A stretch of DNA of 64,000 nt, taken from assembly GCF_963678425.1 (NCBI RefSeq), contig NZ_OY782857.1, positions 345,001 through 409,000 of the forward strand, read 5' to 3'. The position numbers were made by a program, and so were the translations under genes. Shown here piece after piece: positions 17,706 through 26,908 of this stretch. Origin of the DNA: an uncultured Bacteroides sp. (GTDB lineage Bacteria; Bacteroidota; Bacteroidia; Bacteroidales; Bacteroidaceae). The notes below the pieces were generated by a model. That model was not told the DNA's origin and ran no database searches. It saw only the letters and a program-made list of their open reading frames with translations. Numbering within the stretch: the stretch's first letter is position 1; every line of letters starts with the position of its first letter.

Positions 17706-18162
17706 CAGACAGTTGCATGCATTTACGGATTACCCCCATCTCAAAGCCACGACTTACAGCGAACCTTATAAGTTTCATTGTCGATTGATAATCATCCGAA
17801 GCATGAATAGATTTCTTTTTGGAAGCCAGCAAGGAGCGAAGCGTATTCATGTATTCCCTTTCGTCAATATCATTCAAATATTTTTTGGAGATGCCCGGAG
17901 ATATCTTTTTCATATAAAGCGCCTGACCAATCTTTATTCTGCCCCACTTATTGAATTTAAACTTATCGTTAACAAAGAAACGGCAGAAACGTTCTTCGTC
18001 AATAAAATTCTCATCAACAAGCCGTTTAATAATCTTTTCCTGAACATCAGCAGCCACCCCCCACTGAGACAATTTTGCAATTATCTCGGAAAAACAATGC
18101 TCGGATGCAGAACAATACGCCGCCGCTTTACTCAAAGCTTCCTTTTCTGTTAATTCACTCAT
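17683..18162 (-). CDS. recX: Regulatory protein RecX
   Basis: A 159-aa all-helical protein. RecX binds RecA filaments and restrains their activity. The three-helix repeats are visible: ALSKAAAYCSASEHCFSEIIAKL, then IIKRLVDENFIDEERFCRFF with the conserved D-E-R-F, then KWGRIKIGQALYMKKI. The start overlaps the prmC stop by 4 bases (ATGA type), so translation is coupled. The end overlaps comF by 23 bases. Confidence 0.9.
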   Translation of the reverse strand: MSELTEKEALSKAAAYCSASEHCFSEIIAKLSQWGVAADVQEKIIKRLVDENFIDEERFCRFFVNDKFKFNKWGRIKIGQALYMKKISPGISKKYLNDIDEREYMNTLRSLLASKKKSIHASDDYQSTMKLIRFAVSRGFEMGVIRKCMQLSDEYDSLD

Positions 18163-18992
18163 CTTAGTGCTTTTACTATTCTATCCCGTCCAGACAGATC
18201 TTTTATAATTTCCACATCACGATATCCAAGCATAAAAAGCATACCGGCCGTTTCTTTCCCAAAAGCCTGATTGATCTCAAAATAAATTTTCCCGTCAGGA
18301 GTAAGCAACTGAAGACCAAGTTCTGCTATTTTCCGATAGAAAAGCAAAGGATTTTCATCAGGAACAAACAGAGCCAAAGAGGGTTCCCAGTTAAGTACAT
18401 TCTTCTCCATCTCCCCTTTCTCTGAGTCTGTTACATAAGGAGGATTGCTGACAATAACATCAAAGGTCTCACCATCTGGCAGATATTCAAGAACATTTAC
18501 TTGCTTAAAAGAGACTGATGTACCCAGAATCCGGTTATTTTCCCGAGCAACCAGCAATGCTTCTTCTGAAATATCCCAAGAGAATATCTGTGATTGAGGA
18601 AGATTCTTTGAGAGAGAAATAGCAATGCAACCACTTCCGGTTCCAATATCCAGAATCCTTCCAGAATCAGGATTTTCTTTAATAATTAAAGCAACAAGTT
18701 CTTCGGTCTCAGGCCGGGGAATCAGCACGGCAGAAGTTACATGAAAGTTCATCCCGTGAAAATTCGTATGCCCTAAAATATACTGTATCGGTTCATATTT
18801 TTGAAGTCTGGTAAGAATCTCATCCAGTTCTGCCATCTGATTTGCAGATAAATTAATATCTTTGCCCATATAAATATCAAGCATCTTAAAATGAAACACT
18901 TCAGTAAAAATAATTTTCGTGAAGCTTCTGATCTCTGAATCGGGATACATCCCGGCCAATGACTGCTTTATATGTAACTCAGCTGCATGCAT
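18159..18992 (-). CDS. prmC: Peptide chain release factor N5-glutamine methyltransferase
   Basis: Methylates the GGQ glutamine of release factors RF1 and RF2 using S-adenosylmethionine. From the chosen start (about 277 aa) there is an N-terminal helical domain and a Rossmann methyltransferase with ILDIGTGSGCIAI (SAM loop) and the catalytic NPPYV. The frame is open to 19052, but that start would overlap the divergent ribD gene, and a TATTTTTG -7 box lies at 19010-19017. The ATG at 18992 (MHAAELHIKQSL) is therefore preferred. It is the first gene of the prmC-recX-comF operon. Confidence 0.93.
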   Translation of the reverse strand: MHAAELHIKQSLAGMYPDSEIRSFTKIIFTEVFHFKMLDIYMGKDINLSANQMAELDEILTRLQKYEPIQYILGHTNFHGMNFHVTSAVLIPRPETEELVALIIKENPDSGRILDIGTGSGCIAISLSKNLPQSQIFSWDISEEALLVARENNRILGTSVSFKQVNVLEYLPDGETFDVIVSNPPYVTDSEKGEMEKNVLNWEPSLALFVPDENPLLFYRKIAELGLQLLTPDGKIYFEINQAFGKETAGMLFMLGYRDVEIIKDLSGRDRIVKALR

Positions 18993-19009
18993 AAAAAAGG
19001 ATTTGCCTG

Positions 19010-19017
19010 CAAAAATA
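19010..19017 (-). promoter_or_regulatory. -7 box of the prmC-recX-comF operon
   Basis: TATTTTTG on the minus strand fits TAnnTTTG and lies 18 bases before the preferred prmC start. Transcription would begin near 19003, inside the short prmC/ribD divergent gap. Confidence 0.55.
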
Positions 19018-19043
19018 GGAAAATAAATGAGAAATAACCGAAA

Positions 19044-20099
19044 ATGACGCAAGAAGAAATATATATAGCCCGTTGCATCAAGTTAGCAAGGCAAGGAAAA
19101 TGTGGCGCTACTCCCAATCCCATGGTTGGAGCGGTGATTGTGTGCAATGGTAAAATAATTGGTGAGGGATACCATTGCAAATGCGGTGAAGCACATGCCG
19201 AAGTAAATGCCATAAATTCAGTTAAAGACAAATCCAGATTAAAGCAATCAACCATCTATGTGAGCCTGGAACCTTGCTCCCATTACGGAAAAACTCCCCC
19301 ATGCGCTGATCTGATTATCAAAAAAGGGATTCCCAAAGTGATTATTGGTTGTATAGATCCTTTCGCTCAAGTCTCCGGACGTGGAGTAAAGAAGCTGCAG
19401 GATGCTGGAATTGAAGTGGTAGTAGGAGTCCTGGAGCAGGAATGCAAGGAACTTAACAAACAATTTGTTACATTTCATTCCAAGAAGCGTCCATATATTA
19501 TTTTAAAATGGGCTGAATCTGCAGATGGGTTCATCGATGTAACGCGAACCGGTGGGAATCCGGTAGTACTTTCCAGCCCACTGACCAGCATGCTTGTACA
19601 TAAAAGACGTGCAGAAGTAGATGCAGTTATTGTTGGTACCCGAACAGCCCTTTTAGATAATCCCAGGCTTAACACAAGAAACTGGTACGGAAAAGATCCT
19701 TTACGTGTTGTAATAGATAGAACCCTGAAAATTCCGGAAAGTTATCATCTGCTTGACAACAATATATGTACATGGGTAATCACTGAAAAAGATCATGCCG
19801 ATTATATTCAAACACATTATAAGAAGCTGCCATTCACAGATGAGCTGCTTCCCCAATTACTGACTGAACTTCACAGGAACAATATCCAGTCCATATTAGT
19901 TGAAGGAGGAAGTAAATTGTTGCAATCATTTATCAATAAGGGACTATGGGACGAAGCTTTTGCAGAAAAGGCTGAAATGCTTCTAGTTGACGGAGTAAAG
20001 GCTCCGATTATCAGTGGAAAAGAATATTTTATCGATACCCATTTCAACACTCCTATCTGGCATTATTTTAATGAGAATAAACCTTTAGATAAGGAATGA
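19044..20099 (+). CDS. ribD: Bifunctional riboflavin biosynthesis deaminase/reductase
   Basis: Second and third steps of riboflavin synthesis. The N-terminal cytidine-deaminase-like domain (about 1-145) has the zinc ligands HAEVNA and EPCSHYGKTPPC. The C-terminal RibD/DHFR-like reductase (about 146-351) has VIVGTRTALLDNP and ILVEGGSKLLQSF. The 351-aa length is typical. It is divergent from prmC with only about 50 bases between the starts. No FMN riboswitch fits in that gap. Confidence 0.95.
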   Translation: MTQEEIYIARCIKLARQGKCGATPNPMVGAVIVCNGKIIGEGYHCKCGEAHAEVNAINSVKDKSRLKQSTIYVSLEPCSHYGKTPPCADLIIKKGIPKVIIGCIDPFAQVSGRGVKKLQDAGIEVVVGVLEQECKELNKQFVTFHSKKRPYIILKWAESADGFIDVTRTGGNPVVLSSPLTSMLVHKRRAEVDAVIVGTRTALLDNPRLNTRNWYGKDPLRVVIDRTLKIPESYHLLDNNICTWVITEKDHADYIQTHYKKLPFTDELLPQLLTELHRNNIQSILVEGGSKLLQSFINKGLWDEAFAEKAEMLLVDGVKAPIISGKEYFIDTHFNTPIWHYFNENKPLDKE

Positions 20100-20186
20100 T
20101 ACATTATTAATCGAGAAAATAGCACTTTTTATCTATAATTATTTATAAAACTTATCCAGAATGTTCTATAGAGAGAAAAATCTTTC

Positions 20187-20194
20187 TATTTTTG
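20187..20194 (+). promoter_or_regulatory. -7 box before the DUF6242-like lipoprotein
   Basis: TATTTTTG fits TAnnTTTG and sits 29 bases before the ATG at 20223, after a 120-base gap from ribD. No -33 TTTG is evident. Confidence 0.55.
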
Positions 20195-20222
20195 CAACTT
20201 GTAATTAACAAAATTATTCCAA

Positions 20223-21572
20223 ATGAAAATACATTTCCTATCAATCATAGTCAGTTTCTTCATTACATCACTTGCTTTCACCTCTTGTTTGAACTCTGAT
20301 AACGCAATTGATTATGTGACTGACCCTACAATTAAGAGTTTTTCTTTTGATTCAATTCAGATTGATTCCACTCATACTGCCCTTGGAAAAAAATATCTAT
20401 TCTCTATTGATCAGATTGGGCAAGGTGATACAGCCTTTATATTTAATAAAGATTCTCTACCGGTTAACACAAAGTTATCGAAAGTAAAGATCAATATTTC
20501 AACTTCCGGACAAGTTACTTACATAAAGCATGGAAAAGACACTCTTTTATATGCAAAAGATACATTAGATTTCACTCAACCAATATGTTTCAAAGTTTAC
20601 GCATCTAATTCAGACGGAACAGCAATAACAAAGATTTATAAAATCTCCATCAACGTACATAAAATGGATCCGGATTCTCTTAACTGGGGAACAAATCCTT
20701 TCTATACAGGAACCGGAATTATCGGAAAACAAAAGAGCCTGATCTTCAACGATAAGGTATTTGTCTTTACTGATGATGGCAGTACTCAGATAAAAGTAAC
20801 CTCTTCTGCCGTAAGCAATGGAAAAAGCTGGACTTCCTTACAAGCCATCAATGGCATTAGCGGAAAAGCCGATTATTCATCCGTTGCATCGTTCAACAAC
20901 AAACTCTATATCGTAGCTGATGGGAATGTTTATGAATCAGCCAATGGGTCCGACTGGGCTATCAATAACGGATTAAGTGACCATGTAAAAACATTGCTTA
21001 CTTCTTTCGACGGACGCTTAGCCGGAATCAAAACAGCTGGTTCAGATACTAAATTCTGCGTAACTACTGACGGACAAACCTGGGAAACCGGTGAAACTGT
21101 ACCGGTTAGCTTCCCTACCACAAACATTTCGACCACATCATATTCATTAAGAACAAACGCAAACATTCATAGGGCAATTCTAATGGGCGATAATACTTCA
21201 TTAGGAATTAACGATACAATCGCTGTTCCTTGGTCTACGTTTGATGGGAAAGAGTGGGTTGATCTAAGCACAAGTACAAATTATTGTCCTAAAACAAGCA
21301 ATATCTCTATAATACATTATAACAATAAATTCTATGCATTTGGAGGTTCGGGGAACACTGGTTTTAATACATTTTATGTATCAGAAGAAGGACGAATCTG
21401 GAAAAAAGTAGAAGAGAAAGTTTGTTTCCCTGCTTCCTTTATGGGAAGAGCAGAGTACTCGTATGTTATAAATAGCAGCAATTATATATGGATAATATGG
21501 AGTAAGACCAATCAAAAGAATGATGAAATCTGGAAAGGGAGAATCAATTCTTTGGGTTTTATTACTCAATAA
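20223..21572 (+). CDS. DUF6242-like beta-propeller lipoprotein
   Basis: A 449-aa predicted lipoprotein; the signal MKIHFLSIIVSFFITSLAFTSC ends in a cysteine. An N-terminal beta-sandwich region (about 30-150, ending TKIYKISINVH) is followed by repeated blades with Kelch-like text (FNDKVFVFTDDG, FNNKLYIVADGNVYES, YNNKFYAFGGSG, TFYVSEEGRIW). This fits the DUF6242 proteins of Bacteroidales. The function is unknown; surface or periplasmic binding is inferred. It precedes the DUF6089-uppS-bamA block by 77 bases. Confidence 0.72.
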   Translation: MKIHFLSIIVSFFITSLAFTSCLNSDNAIDYVTDPTIKSFSFDSIQIDSTHTALGKKYLFSIDQIGQGDTAFIFNKDSLPVNTKLSKVKINISTSGQVTYIKHGKDTLLYAKDTLDFTQPICFKVYASNSDGTAITKIYKISINVHKMDPDSLNWGTNPFYTGTGIIGKQKSLIFNDKVFVFTDDGSTQIKVTSSAVSNGKSWTSLQAINGISGKADYSSVASFNNKLYIVADGNVYESANGSDWAINNGLSDHVKTLLTSFDGRLAGIKTAGSDTKFCVTTDGQTWETGETVPVSFPTTNISTTSYSLRTNANIHRAILMGDNTSLGINDTIAVPWSTFDGKEWVDLSTSTNYCPKTSNISIIHYNNKFYAFGGSGNTGFNTFYVSEEGRIWKKVEEKVCFPASFMGRAEYSYVINSSNYIWIIWSKTNQKNDEIWKGRINSLGFITQ

Positions 21573-21649
21573 TCCTGCTTTAAAATGTAATTTTAAAAAG
21601 GAATCTGCGTTTTGTTAATAGAATATACAAACTTATAAAATATGTAGGG

Positions 21650-22354
21650 ATGGCATTTATTAATAAAACGCTCATTATATTTGCATTGTTAACTTTCTCA
21701 TCGTCCTTATTTGTTCAGGCACAAGAGGATGAATACAGAATGGAAGCAGGAGGCATGCTCGGAGGTAGTTTTTATATGGGAGACGCAAATACATCTGTCC
21801 CTTTTAAAAACTTACAATTTGCCGGGGGAGCTATGGCGAGATATATACTTAATCCGCACATGGCATTAAAGGCAAACTTAACTATGGCAAGGATATCCGG
21901 TAATACGGAATACTTTGATAATAAATATCCAGGAGGCCAGCAAGTGAGTTTTAAACGAAACCTTTTTGATCTGGGCGCTCAGTTTGAGTATAATTTCTGG
22001 GGATACGGAATTAGTCCGGAGTATAAAGGCAACAGAAAATTCACTCCTTATATATTGGGAGGAATGGGATTTACCTTTGCACCGGCACCAGCCAAGGGAA
22101 TTTTTACAGTAAATTATCCGATTGGGGTTGGTGTTAAATATAAAATAACTCAGCGGCTGAATATTGGTTGTGAAATGACCATGAGATTTAGTTTATCTGA
22201 CAATCTGGACGTAACCAGCAAAAATGGATTAATATTAAATGATCCATACAATATAAAAGGAATGGGAATTAAGAACAAGGACAGTTACTCTTTTACAACA
22301 GTATTCGTGACCTACGATCTTTTCCCGAAATGCAAGACATGTAATAATTTATAA
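21650..22354 (+). CDS. DUF6089 family outer-membrane beta-barrel protein
   Basis: A 234-aa protein with a signal peptide (ending SSLFVQAQ). The sequence alternates aromatic/glycine strands (MLGGSFYMGDAN, QFEYNFWGYG, YILGGMGFTFA, YPIGVGVKYKI), as in small outer-membrane barrels. A DUF6089 protein at this position, directly before uppS and bamA, is a conserved Bacteroidales arrangement. The role is unknown but the context suggests envelope assembly. The stop is 6 bases before uppS. Confidence 0.85.
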   Translation: MAFINKTLIIFALLTFSSSLFVQAQEDEYRMEAGGMLGGSFYMGDANTSVPFKNLQFAGGAMARYILNPHMALKANLTMARISGNTEYFDNKYPGGQQVSFKRNLFDLGAQFEYNFWGYGISPEYKGNRKFTPYILGGMGFTFAPAPAKGIFTVNYPIGVGVKYKITQRLNIGCEMTMRFSLSDNLDVTSKNGLILNDPYNIKGMGIKNKDSYSFTTVFVTYDLFPKCKTCNNL

Positions 22355-22360
22355 GGGATT

Positions 22361-23092
22361 ATGACATATAGTGATGAAATAGATATTAATCGGATACCTA
22401 AGCATATTGCAATAATAATGGACGGCAATGGAAGATGGGCGAAGCAACGTGGAAAAGAGCGTAGTTTCGGGCATCAGGCTGGCGCCGAGACTGTACACAT
22501 TATTGCTGAAGAGGCAGCAAGGTTAGGGGTTAAATATCTTACTTTATATACTTTTTCAACAGAGAACTGGAGCAGACCAGCTAATGAAGTAGCCGCAATC
22601 ATGGCACTTTTATTTGATTCTATTGAAGAAGAAATTTTCATGAAAAACAATATAAGCTTCCGCATTATTGGCAACACTGATATGTTGCCCGAGGATGTGA
22701 GAAACAGCTTAAACCATTGCATCGAGAGAACATCTTCCAATACCGGCATGTGTCTTGTATTAGCGCTAAGCTACTCATCCCGATGGGAATTAACGGAATC
22801 AACTAAACAGATAGCTAAAGAGGTCCAGCAAGGGAAACTTTCCATTGAACAGATTACTGATGAATGTATTTCTTCCCATCTGACTACAGACTTTATGCCT
22901 GATCCGGACCTTTTAATCCGGACTGGAGGAGAATTACGTCTAAGTAACTATCTGCTGTGGCAATGTGCTTACTCGGAACTTTACTTTTGTGAAACGTTCT
23001 GGCCTGATTTCAAAGAAGAAGAATTTAGGAAAGCAATCTGTGAGTTTCAGAAGAGAGAACGCCGTTTTGGAAAAACAAGTGAACAAATATAA
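22361..23092 (+). CDS. uppS: Isoprenyl transferase (undecaprenyl diphosphate synthase)
   Basis: Makes the C55 undecaprenyl diphosphate carrier for peptidoglycan and surface glycans by cis-condensation of isopentenyl diphosphate. The 243-aa length is typical. Family signatures are the catalytic IIMDGNGRWAKQRG near residue 20 and the C-terminal RTGGELRLSNYLLWQ. It lies between the DUF6089 gene and bamA with 6-10 base gaps, so it belongs to the envelope operon. Confidence 0.97.
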   Translation: MTYSDEIDINRIPKHIAIIMDGNGRWAKQRGKERSFGHQAGAETVHIIAEEAARLGVKYLTLYTFSTENWSRPANEVAAIMALLFDSIEEEIFMKNNISFRIIGNTDMLPEDVRNSLNHCIERTSSNTGMCLVLALSYSSRWELTESTKQIAKEVQQGKLSIEQITDECISSHLTTDFMPDPDLLIRTGGELRLSNYLLWQCAYSELYFCETFWPDFKEEEFRKAICEFQKRERRFGKTSEQI

Positions 23093-23102
23093 AATAAATA
23101 AA

Positions 23103-25724
23103 ATGCATTATCGTATTTCCCGAATACTACTATTAACAAGCCTGTCCTTTTTTACATTTTCAGGCTATGCGCAAGAAAAAAGCGATTTAGTAAAGTCTGA
23201 GAAGCCAGTAATCCTGTATTCCGCTACGCCAAAGAAATATGAAATTGGTGGAATAACCGTTTCAGGGATTAAAGATCAAGAGGATTACTTGCTCGTAGGT
23301 TTATCTGGTCTGTCAGTGGGACAAGTTATACCTGTTCCAGGCGATGAAATAACACAAGCCGTTAAACGATACATGAAACATGGACTCTTTTCAGATGTTC
23401 ATATCTATGCAACAAAGATAGAGGGGGATAAAATATTTCTTGACATTGCATTAAAGCAACGCCCACGCATCTCTGAAATTCACTATAATGGAATTAAAAA
23501 GTCAGATAGAGAAGATTTAGAGGCTAAACTGGGATTGGTAAAAGGAAGCCAAATTACTCCAAACCTGGTTGACCGGGCAAAGACTCTGATTAAAAAACAC
23601 TTTGATGAAAAGGGTTTCAAGAATGCAGATGTTGTCATCGTTCAACGAGATGATGTATCAGATGAAAACAAAGTTATTGTCGATGTCAATATTGATAAAA
23701 AAGCAAAGATAAAAGTCAATAAAATAACGATTGAAGGAAACAAAGCAATCACCGAGAAGAAACTAAAACGAGTGATGAAAAAGACTAACGAGAAAGGGAA
23801 ACTTGTTAATCTTTTCCGCACGAAGAAATTCGTAAATGAAAAATTCCAGGAAGATAAGCAACTTATTATAGATAAATACAATGAATTGGGATATCGTGAC
23901 GCGCGAATCGTTAAAGACAGTGTAGCCTCCCACGACGATAAGACGGTTGACGTTTATCTTAAACTAGAAGAAGGAGACAAATATTATCTGAGAAATATTA
24001 ACTGGGTTGGAAACACACTTTATACTACCGAATACCTGAATTTCTTGCTCCGTATGAAAAAAGGGGATGTTTATAACCAAAAATTATTAGAACAACGTAC
24101 TTCTTCTGATGATGATGCTATTGGTAATCTGTACTATAACAATGGATATTTGTTCTATACACTGGATCCAGTGGAAATAAACGTAGACAATGACTCTATT
24201 GACCTTGAGATGAGAATATATGAAGGTCGTCAGGCTACCATCAATAAAATAAAAATAAATGGTAACGACCGTTTGTATGAAAACGTAGTTCGTCGTGAAC
24301 TCCGCACTAAGCCCGGACAGCTTTTCAGCAAAGAGGATCTGCAAAGATCTATGCGTGAAATCTCTCAGATGGGACACTTTAACCCTGAAACTATTAAACC
24401 AGATATCCAGCCGGATCAAACAAACGGAACTGTAGATATCGCATATAATCTGGAATCTAAAGCAAATGACCAGGTTGAATTCTCTGCTGGTTGGGGACAA
24501 ACAGGTGTAATCGGTAAATTAAGCCTAAAATTCACCAATTTCTCTTTTGCAAATCTTTTCCATCCAGGAGATAACTACAGAGGTATCCTGCCACAAGGAG
24601 ACGGTCAGACTTTAACTGTTAGTGGTCAGACAAACGGTACTTACTATCAATCATATAGTGTCTCTTTCTTTGATCCCTGGTTTGGAGGAAAACGTCCAAA
24701 CTCGTTCTCTGTATCGGCATTCTATTCAAAGCAAACAGATCTTAACAGCAGCTATTATAATTCAACTTATGCAAATAGTTATTACAATAGCCTTTATAGT
24801 GGATATGGAGGATACGGAAGCTACGGAAACAATGGCAATGTTTCAAGTGCATATGACCCAAGTAAATCAATTCAGATGTATGGACTCTCTGTTGGTTGGG
24901 GAAAGCGTTTAAGATGGCCGGATGACTATTTCACACTCTCTTCAGAATTATCTTACCAGAAATACATTCTTAAAGACTGGCAGTATTTTCCTGTGACAAA
25001 TGGAAACTGCAACAACATCAGCTTGAGTCTGACACTTGCCAGAAGCTCTTCTGATAATCCAATTTATCCTCGTCGTGGCTCTGAATTTTCTTTGTCAGTA
25101 CAGGCAACCCCTCCTTACTCTATGGTTGATGGGGTAAATTATAGCTCTTACAACCAGAACAATGTAAACGACAGGAACAAGATGTTCAAGTGGGTTGAAT
25201 ATCACAAATGGAAGTTCAAATCAAAAACATTTACCGCACTTACTGACGGAGCAAAATGCCCGGTATTGATGACCAGAGCTGATTTTGGTTTCTTAGGGCA
25301 TTATAATGTGAACAAAAAATCACCTTTTGAGACATTTGATATGGGTGGCGACGGTATGACCGGTTATTCAACTTATGCAACTGAAAGTGTAGCATTACGT
25401 GGTTATGAGAACAACTCATTAACACCTACTGGTTTGGCCGGTTATGCTTATACTCGTTTAGGACTTGAGTTAAGATACCCGCTTATGTTGGAATCTTCTA
25501 CAAGTATCTACGCATTAAGTTTTGTTGAAGCTGGTAATGCTTGGCACGATATTAAGAATTTCAATCCATTTGATCTGAAACGTTCAGCAGGTGTCGGTGT
25601 TCGTATCTTCTTACCAATGATTGGTATGATGGGTATTGACTGGGCATATGGATTCGATAAGGTCTTTGGTTCAAAACAATACGGAGGAAGCCAATTCCAC
25701 TTTATATTAGGACAAGAATTCTAA
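23103..25724 (+). CDS. bamA: Outer-membrane protein assembly factor BamA
   Basis: Core of the BAM complex that inserts beta-barrel proteins into the outer membrane. From the chosen start (873 aa): signal peptide (MHYRISRILLL to GYAQ), five POTRA domains (about 50-430, each ending in GxxD-type turns), then a C-terminal beta-barrel with the L6-loop motif ALRGYENN and a terminal aromatic residue. The frame is open from 22965, inside uppS, but the signal peptide fixes 23103, 10 bases after uppS. The barrel has a Tyr/Gly/Asn-rich surface-loop insert at about 549-580 (SYYNSLYSGYGGYGSYG). OmpH chaperone genes follow. Confidence 0.96.
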   Translation: MHYRISRILLLTSLSFFTFSGYAQEKSDLVKSEKPVILYSATPKKYEIGGITVSGIKDQEDYLLVGLSGLSVGQVIPVPGDEITQAVKRYMKHGLFSDVHIYATKIEGDKIFLDIALKQRPRISEIHYNGIKKSDREDLEAKLGLVKGSQITPNLVDRAKTLIKKHFDEKGFKNADVVIVQRDDVSDENKVIVDVNIDKKAKIKVNKITIEGNKAITEKKLKRVMKKTNEKGKLVNLFRTKKFVNEKFQEDKQLIIDKYNELGYRDARIVKDSVASHDDKTVDVYLKLEEGDKYYLRNINWVGNTLYTTEYLNFLLRMKKGDVYNQKLLEQRTSSDDDAIGNLYYNNGYLFYTLDPVEINVDNDSIDLEMRIYEGRQATINKIKINGNDRLYENVVRRELRTKPGQLFSKEDLQRSMREISQMGHFNPETIKPDIQPDQTNGTVDIAYNLESKANDQVEFSAGWGQTGVIGKLSLKFTNFSFANLFHPGDNYRGILPQGDGQTLTVSGQTNGTYYQSYSVSFFDPWFGGKRPNSFSVSAFYSKQTDLNSSYYNSTYANSYYNSLYSGYGGYGSYGNNGNVSSAYDPSKSIQMYGLSVGWGKRLRWPDDYFTLSSELSYQKYILKDWQYFPVTNGNCNNISLSLTLARSSSDNPIYPRRGSEFSLSVQATPPYSMVDGVNYSSYNQNNVNDRNKMFKWVEYHKWKFKSKTFTALTDGAKCPVLMTRADFGFLGHYNVNKKSPFETFDMGGDGMTGYSTYATESVALRGYENNSLTPTGLAGYAYTRLGLELRYPLMLESSTSIYALSFVEAGNAWHDIKNFNPFDLKRSAGVGVRIFLPMIGMMGIDWAYGFDKVFGSKQYGGSQFHFILGQEF

Positions 25725-25749
25725 ACGTTAATATTTAAAAGGAGAAATT

Positions 25750-26265
25750 ATGAAAAAGTCTATTCTTTTATCAATGCTGCTATTCGTATTATCAATAGCT
25801 GCTAATGCGCAAAAGTTCGCTTTAATTGACATGGAATATATTTTAAAGAATATTCCTGCATATGAAAGAGCAAACGAGCAATTGAATCAGATCTCTAAAA
25901 GATGGCAAAGCGAAGTAGAGACTTTATCTAAAGAGGCAGAAACGTCATATAAGAATTACCAATCTGAAGCTGTTTTTCTTTCTGCAGAGCAAAAAACAAA
26001 AAAAGAGAATGAGATCGTAGAAAAAGAAAAAGCAGCCGGAGAGTTGAAACGTAAGTATTTTGGTCCGGAAGGTGAACTCTACAAGAAGCGCGAAAGCTTG
26101 ATTAAACCTATTCAGGATGAAATCTATAATGCTGTAAAAGGAATTGCTGAAACAAAGGGTTACTCAGCTATTATAGACAGAGCATCGGCTACGAGCATTA
26201 TTTTTGCTTCACCGCAAATTGACATAAGTAATGATGTTCTTTCAAAATTAGGATATTCAAATTAA
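25750..26265 (+). CDS. OmpH/Skp family periplasmic chaperone (first copy)
   Basis: A 171-aa protein with a signal peptide (to AANAQ). The body is a long coiled-coil helical hairpin rich in Glu/Lys (KRWQSEVETLSKEAETSYKN, then KTKKENEIVEKEKAAGE), capped by small beta strands (FALIDMEYILKNIPAYERA, GYSAIIDRASATSIIFA). This is the Skp/OmpH jellyfish fold, which holds unfolded outer-membrane proteins for BamA. It is 25 bases after bamA and is one of a tandem pair. Confidence 0.94.
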   Translation: MKKSILLSMLLFVLSIAANAQKFALIDMEYILKNIPAYERANEQLNQISKRWQSEVETLSKEAETSYKNYQSEAVFLSAEQKTKKENEIVEKEKAAGELKRKYFGPEGELYKKRESLIKPIQDEIYNAVKGIAETKGYSAIIDRASATSIIFASPQIDISNDVLSKLGYSN

Positions 26266-26270
26266 TTTCA

Positions 26271-26278
26271 TACATTTG
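26271..26278 (+). promoter_or_regulatory. Possible internal -7 box before the second OmpH gene
   Basis: TACATTTG fits TAnnTTTG, 42 bases before the second OmpH start. It suggests extra transcription of that gene. Confidence 0.45.
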
Positions 26279-26320
26279 CAACCTGTATTTAAACCGTAAT
26301 CATTAATAAAAAATAGAATT

Positions 26321-26833
26321 ATGCTTAAAAAAATTGCTTTAGTATTATTATTTGCTCTCCCTGTGGGAGCATTTGCTCAGACATTTAAGTTTGGCCACAT
26401 GAAATTTTCTGATATTATTACTGTTATGCCTGAATATATCAAGGCACAAAGTGAATTGCAGGCATTGCAAAAACAATATACCAGCGAAATTAAAAGAACA
26501 TCAGATGAGTTTAACAAGAAATATGCTGAATTTGTAGCTGCAAAAGACACTCTTCCACAAAACATCTCAGAGAGAAGACAAAAAGAGTTGCAAGATATGT
26601 CACAGAGAGGTCAGGAATATGAGCAGGAAGCACAACAACAATTGCAAAAAGCTCAGGAAGAAAAGACTGCTCCAATCTTTAAAAAATTAGAAGATGCAAT
26701 CTCAGCAGTTGGGCAAGCAGAAGGATACACATATATCTTTGATGTAAGCAACAAAACAACTATTCCTTTCGTTAATGATAAAATGAGCATTGATGTTACT
26801 CCAGCTATCAAGGCTAAATTAGGAATTAAATAA
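26321..26833 (+). CDS. OmpH/Skp family periplasmic chaperone (second copy)
   Basis: A 170-aa paralog of the preceding chaperone. The signal peptide MLKKIALVLLFALPVGAFAQ is followed by FKFGHMKFSDIITVMPEY, a coiled coil (SEIKRTSDEFNKKYAEF, KELQDMSQRGQEYEQEAQ) and a C-terminal strand region (GYTYIFDVSNKTTIPF). Tandem OmpH genes after bamA are usual in Bacteroidetes. A hairpin terminator follows at 26853, and a TACATTTG box at 26271 may boost expression. Confidence 0.94.
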   Translation: MLKKIALVLLFALPVGAFAQTFKFGHMKFSDIITVMPEYIKAQSELQALQKQYTSEIKRTSDEFNKKYAEFVAAKDTLPQNISERRQKELQDMSQRGQEYEQEAQQQLQKAQEEKTAPIFKKLEDAISAVGQAEGYTYIFDVSNKTTIPFVNDKMSIDVTPAIKAKLGIK

Positions 26834-26852
26834 GTAATTTATTGATATTATG

Positions 26853-26884
26853 AAAAAAGGATGATAATAATATCATCCTTTTTC
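26853..26884 (+). terminator. Terminator after the bamA-ompH block
   Basis: The stem GGATGAT (26859-26865) / ATCATCC (26872-26878) is extended by flanking A6 and T5 pairs, with a 6-base loop and a T-rich tail. It lies 19 bases after the second OmpH stop. Confidence 0.85.
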
Positions 26885-26908
26885 TATTTTATATACGTTT
26901 TCAATTAA

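Noticed and set aside
18993..19043. FMN riboswitch before ribD
   Set aside because: Only about 50 bases separate the prmC and ribD starts, too little for the conserved FMN element, and no such motifs are present.
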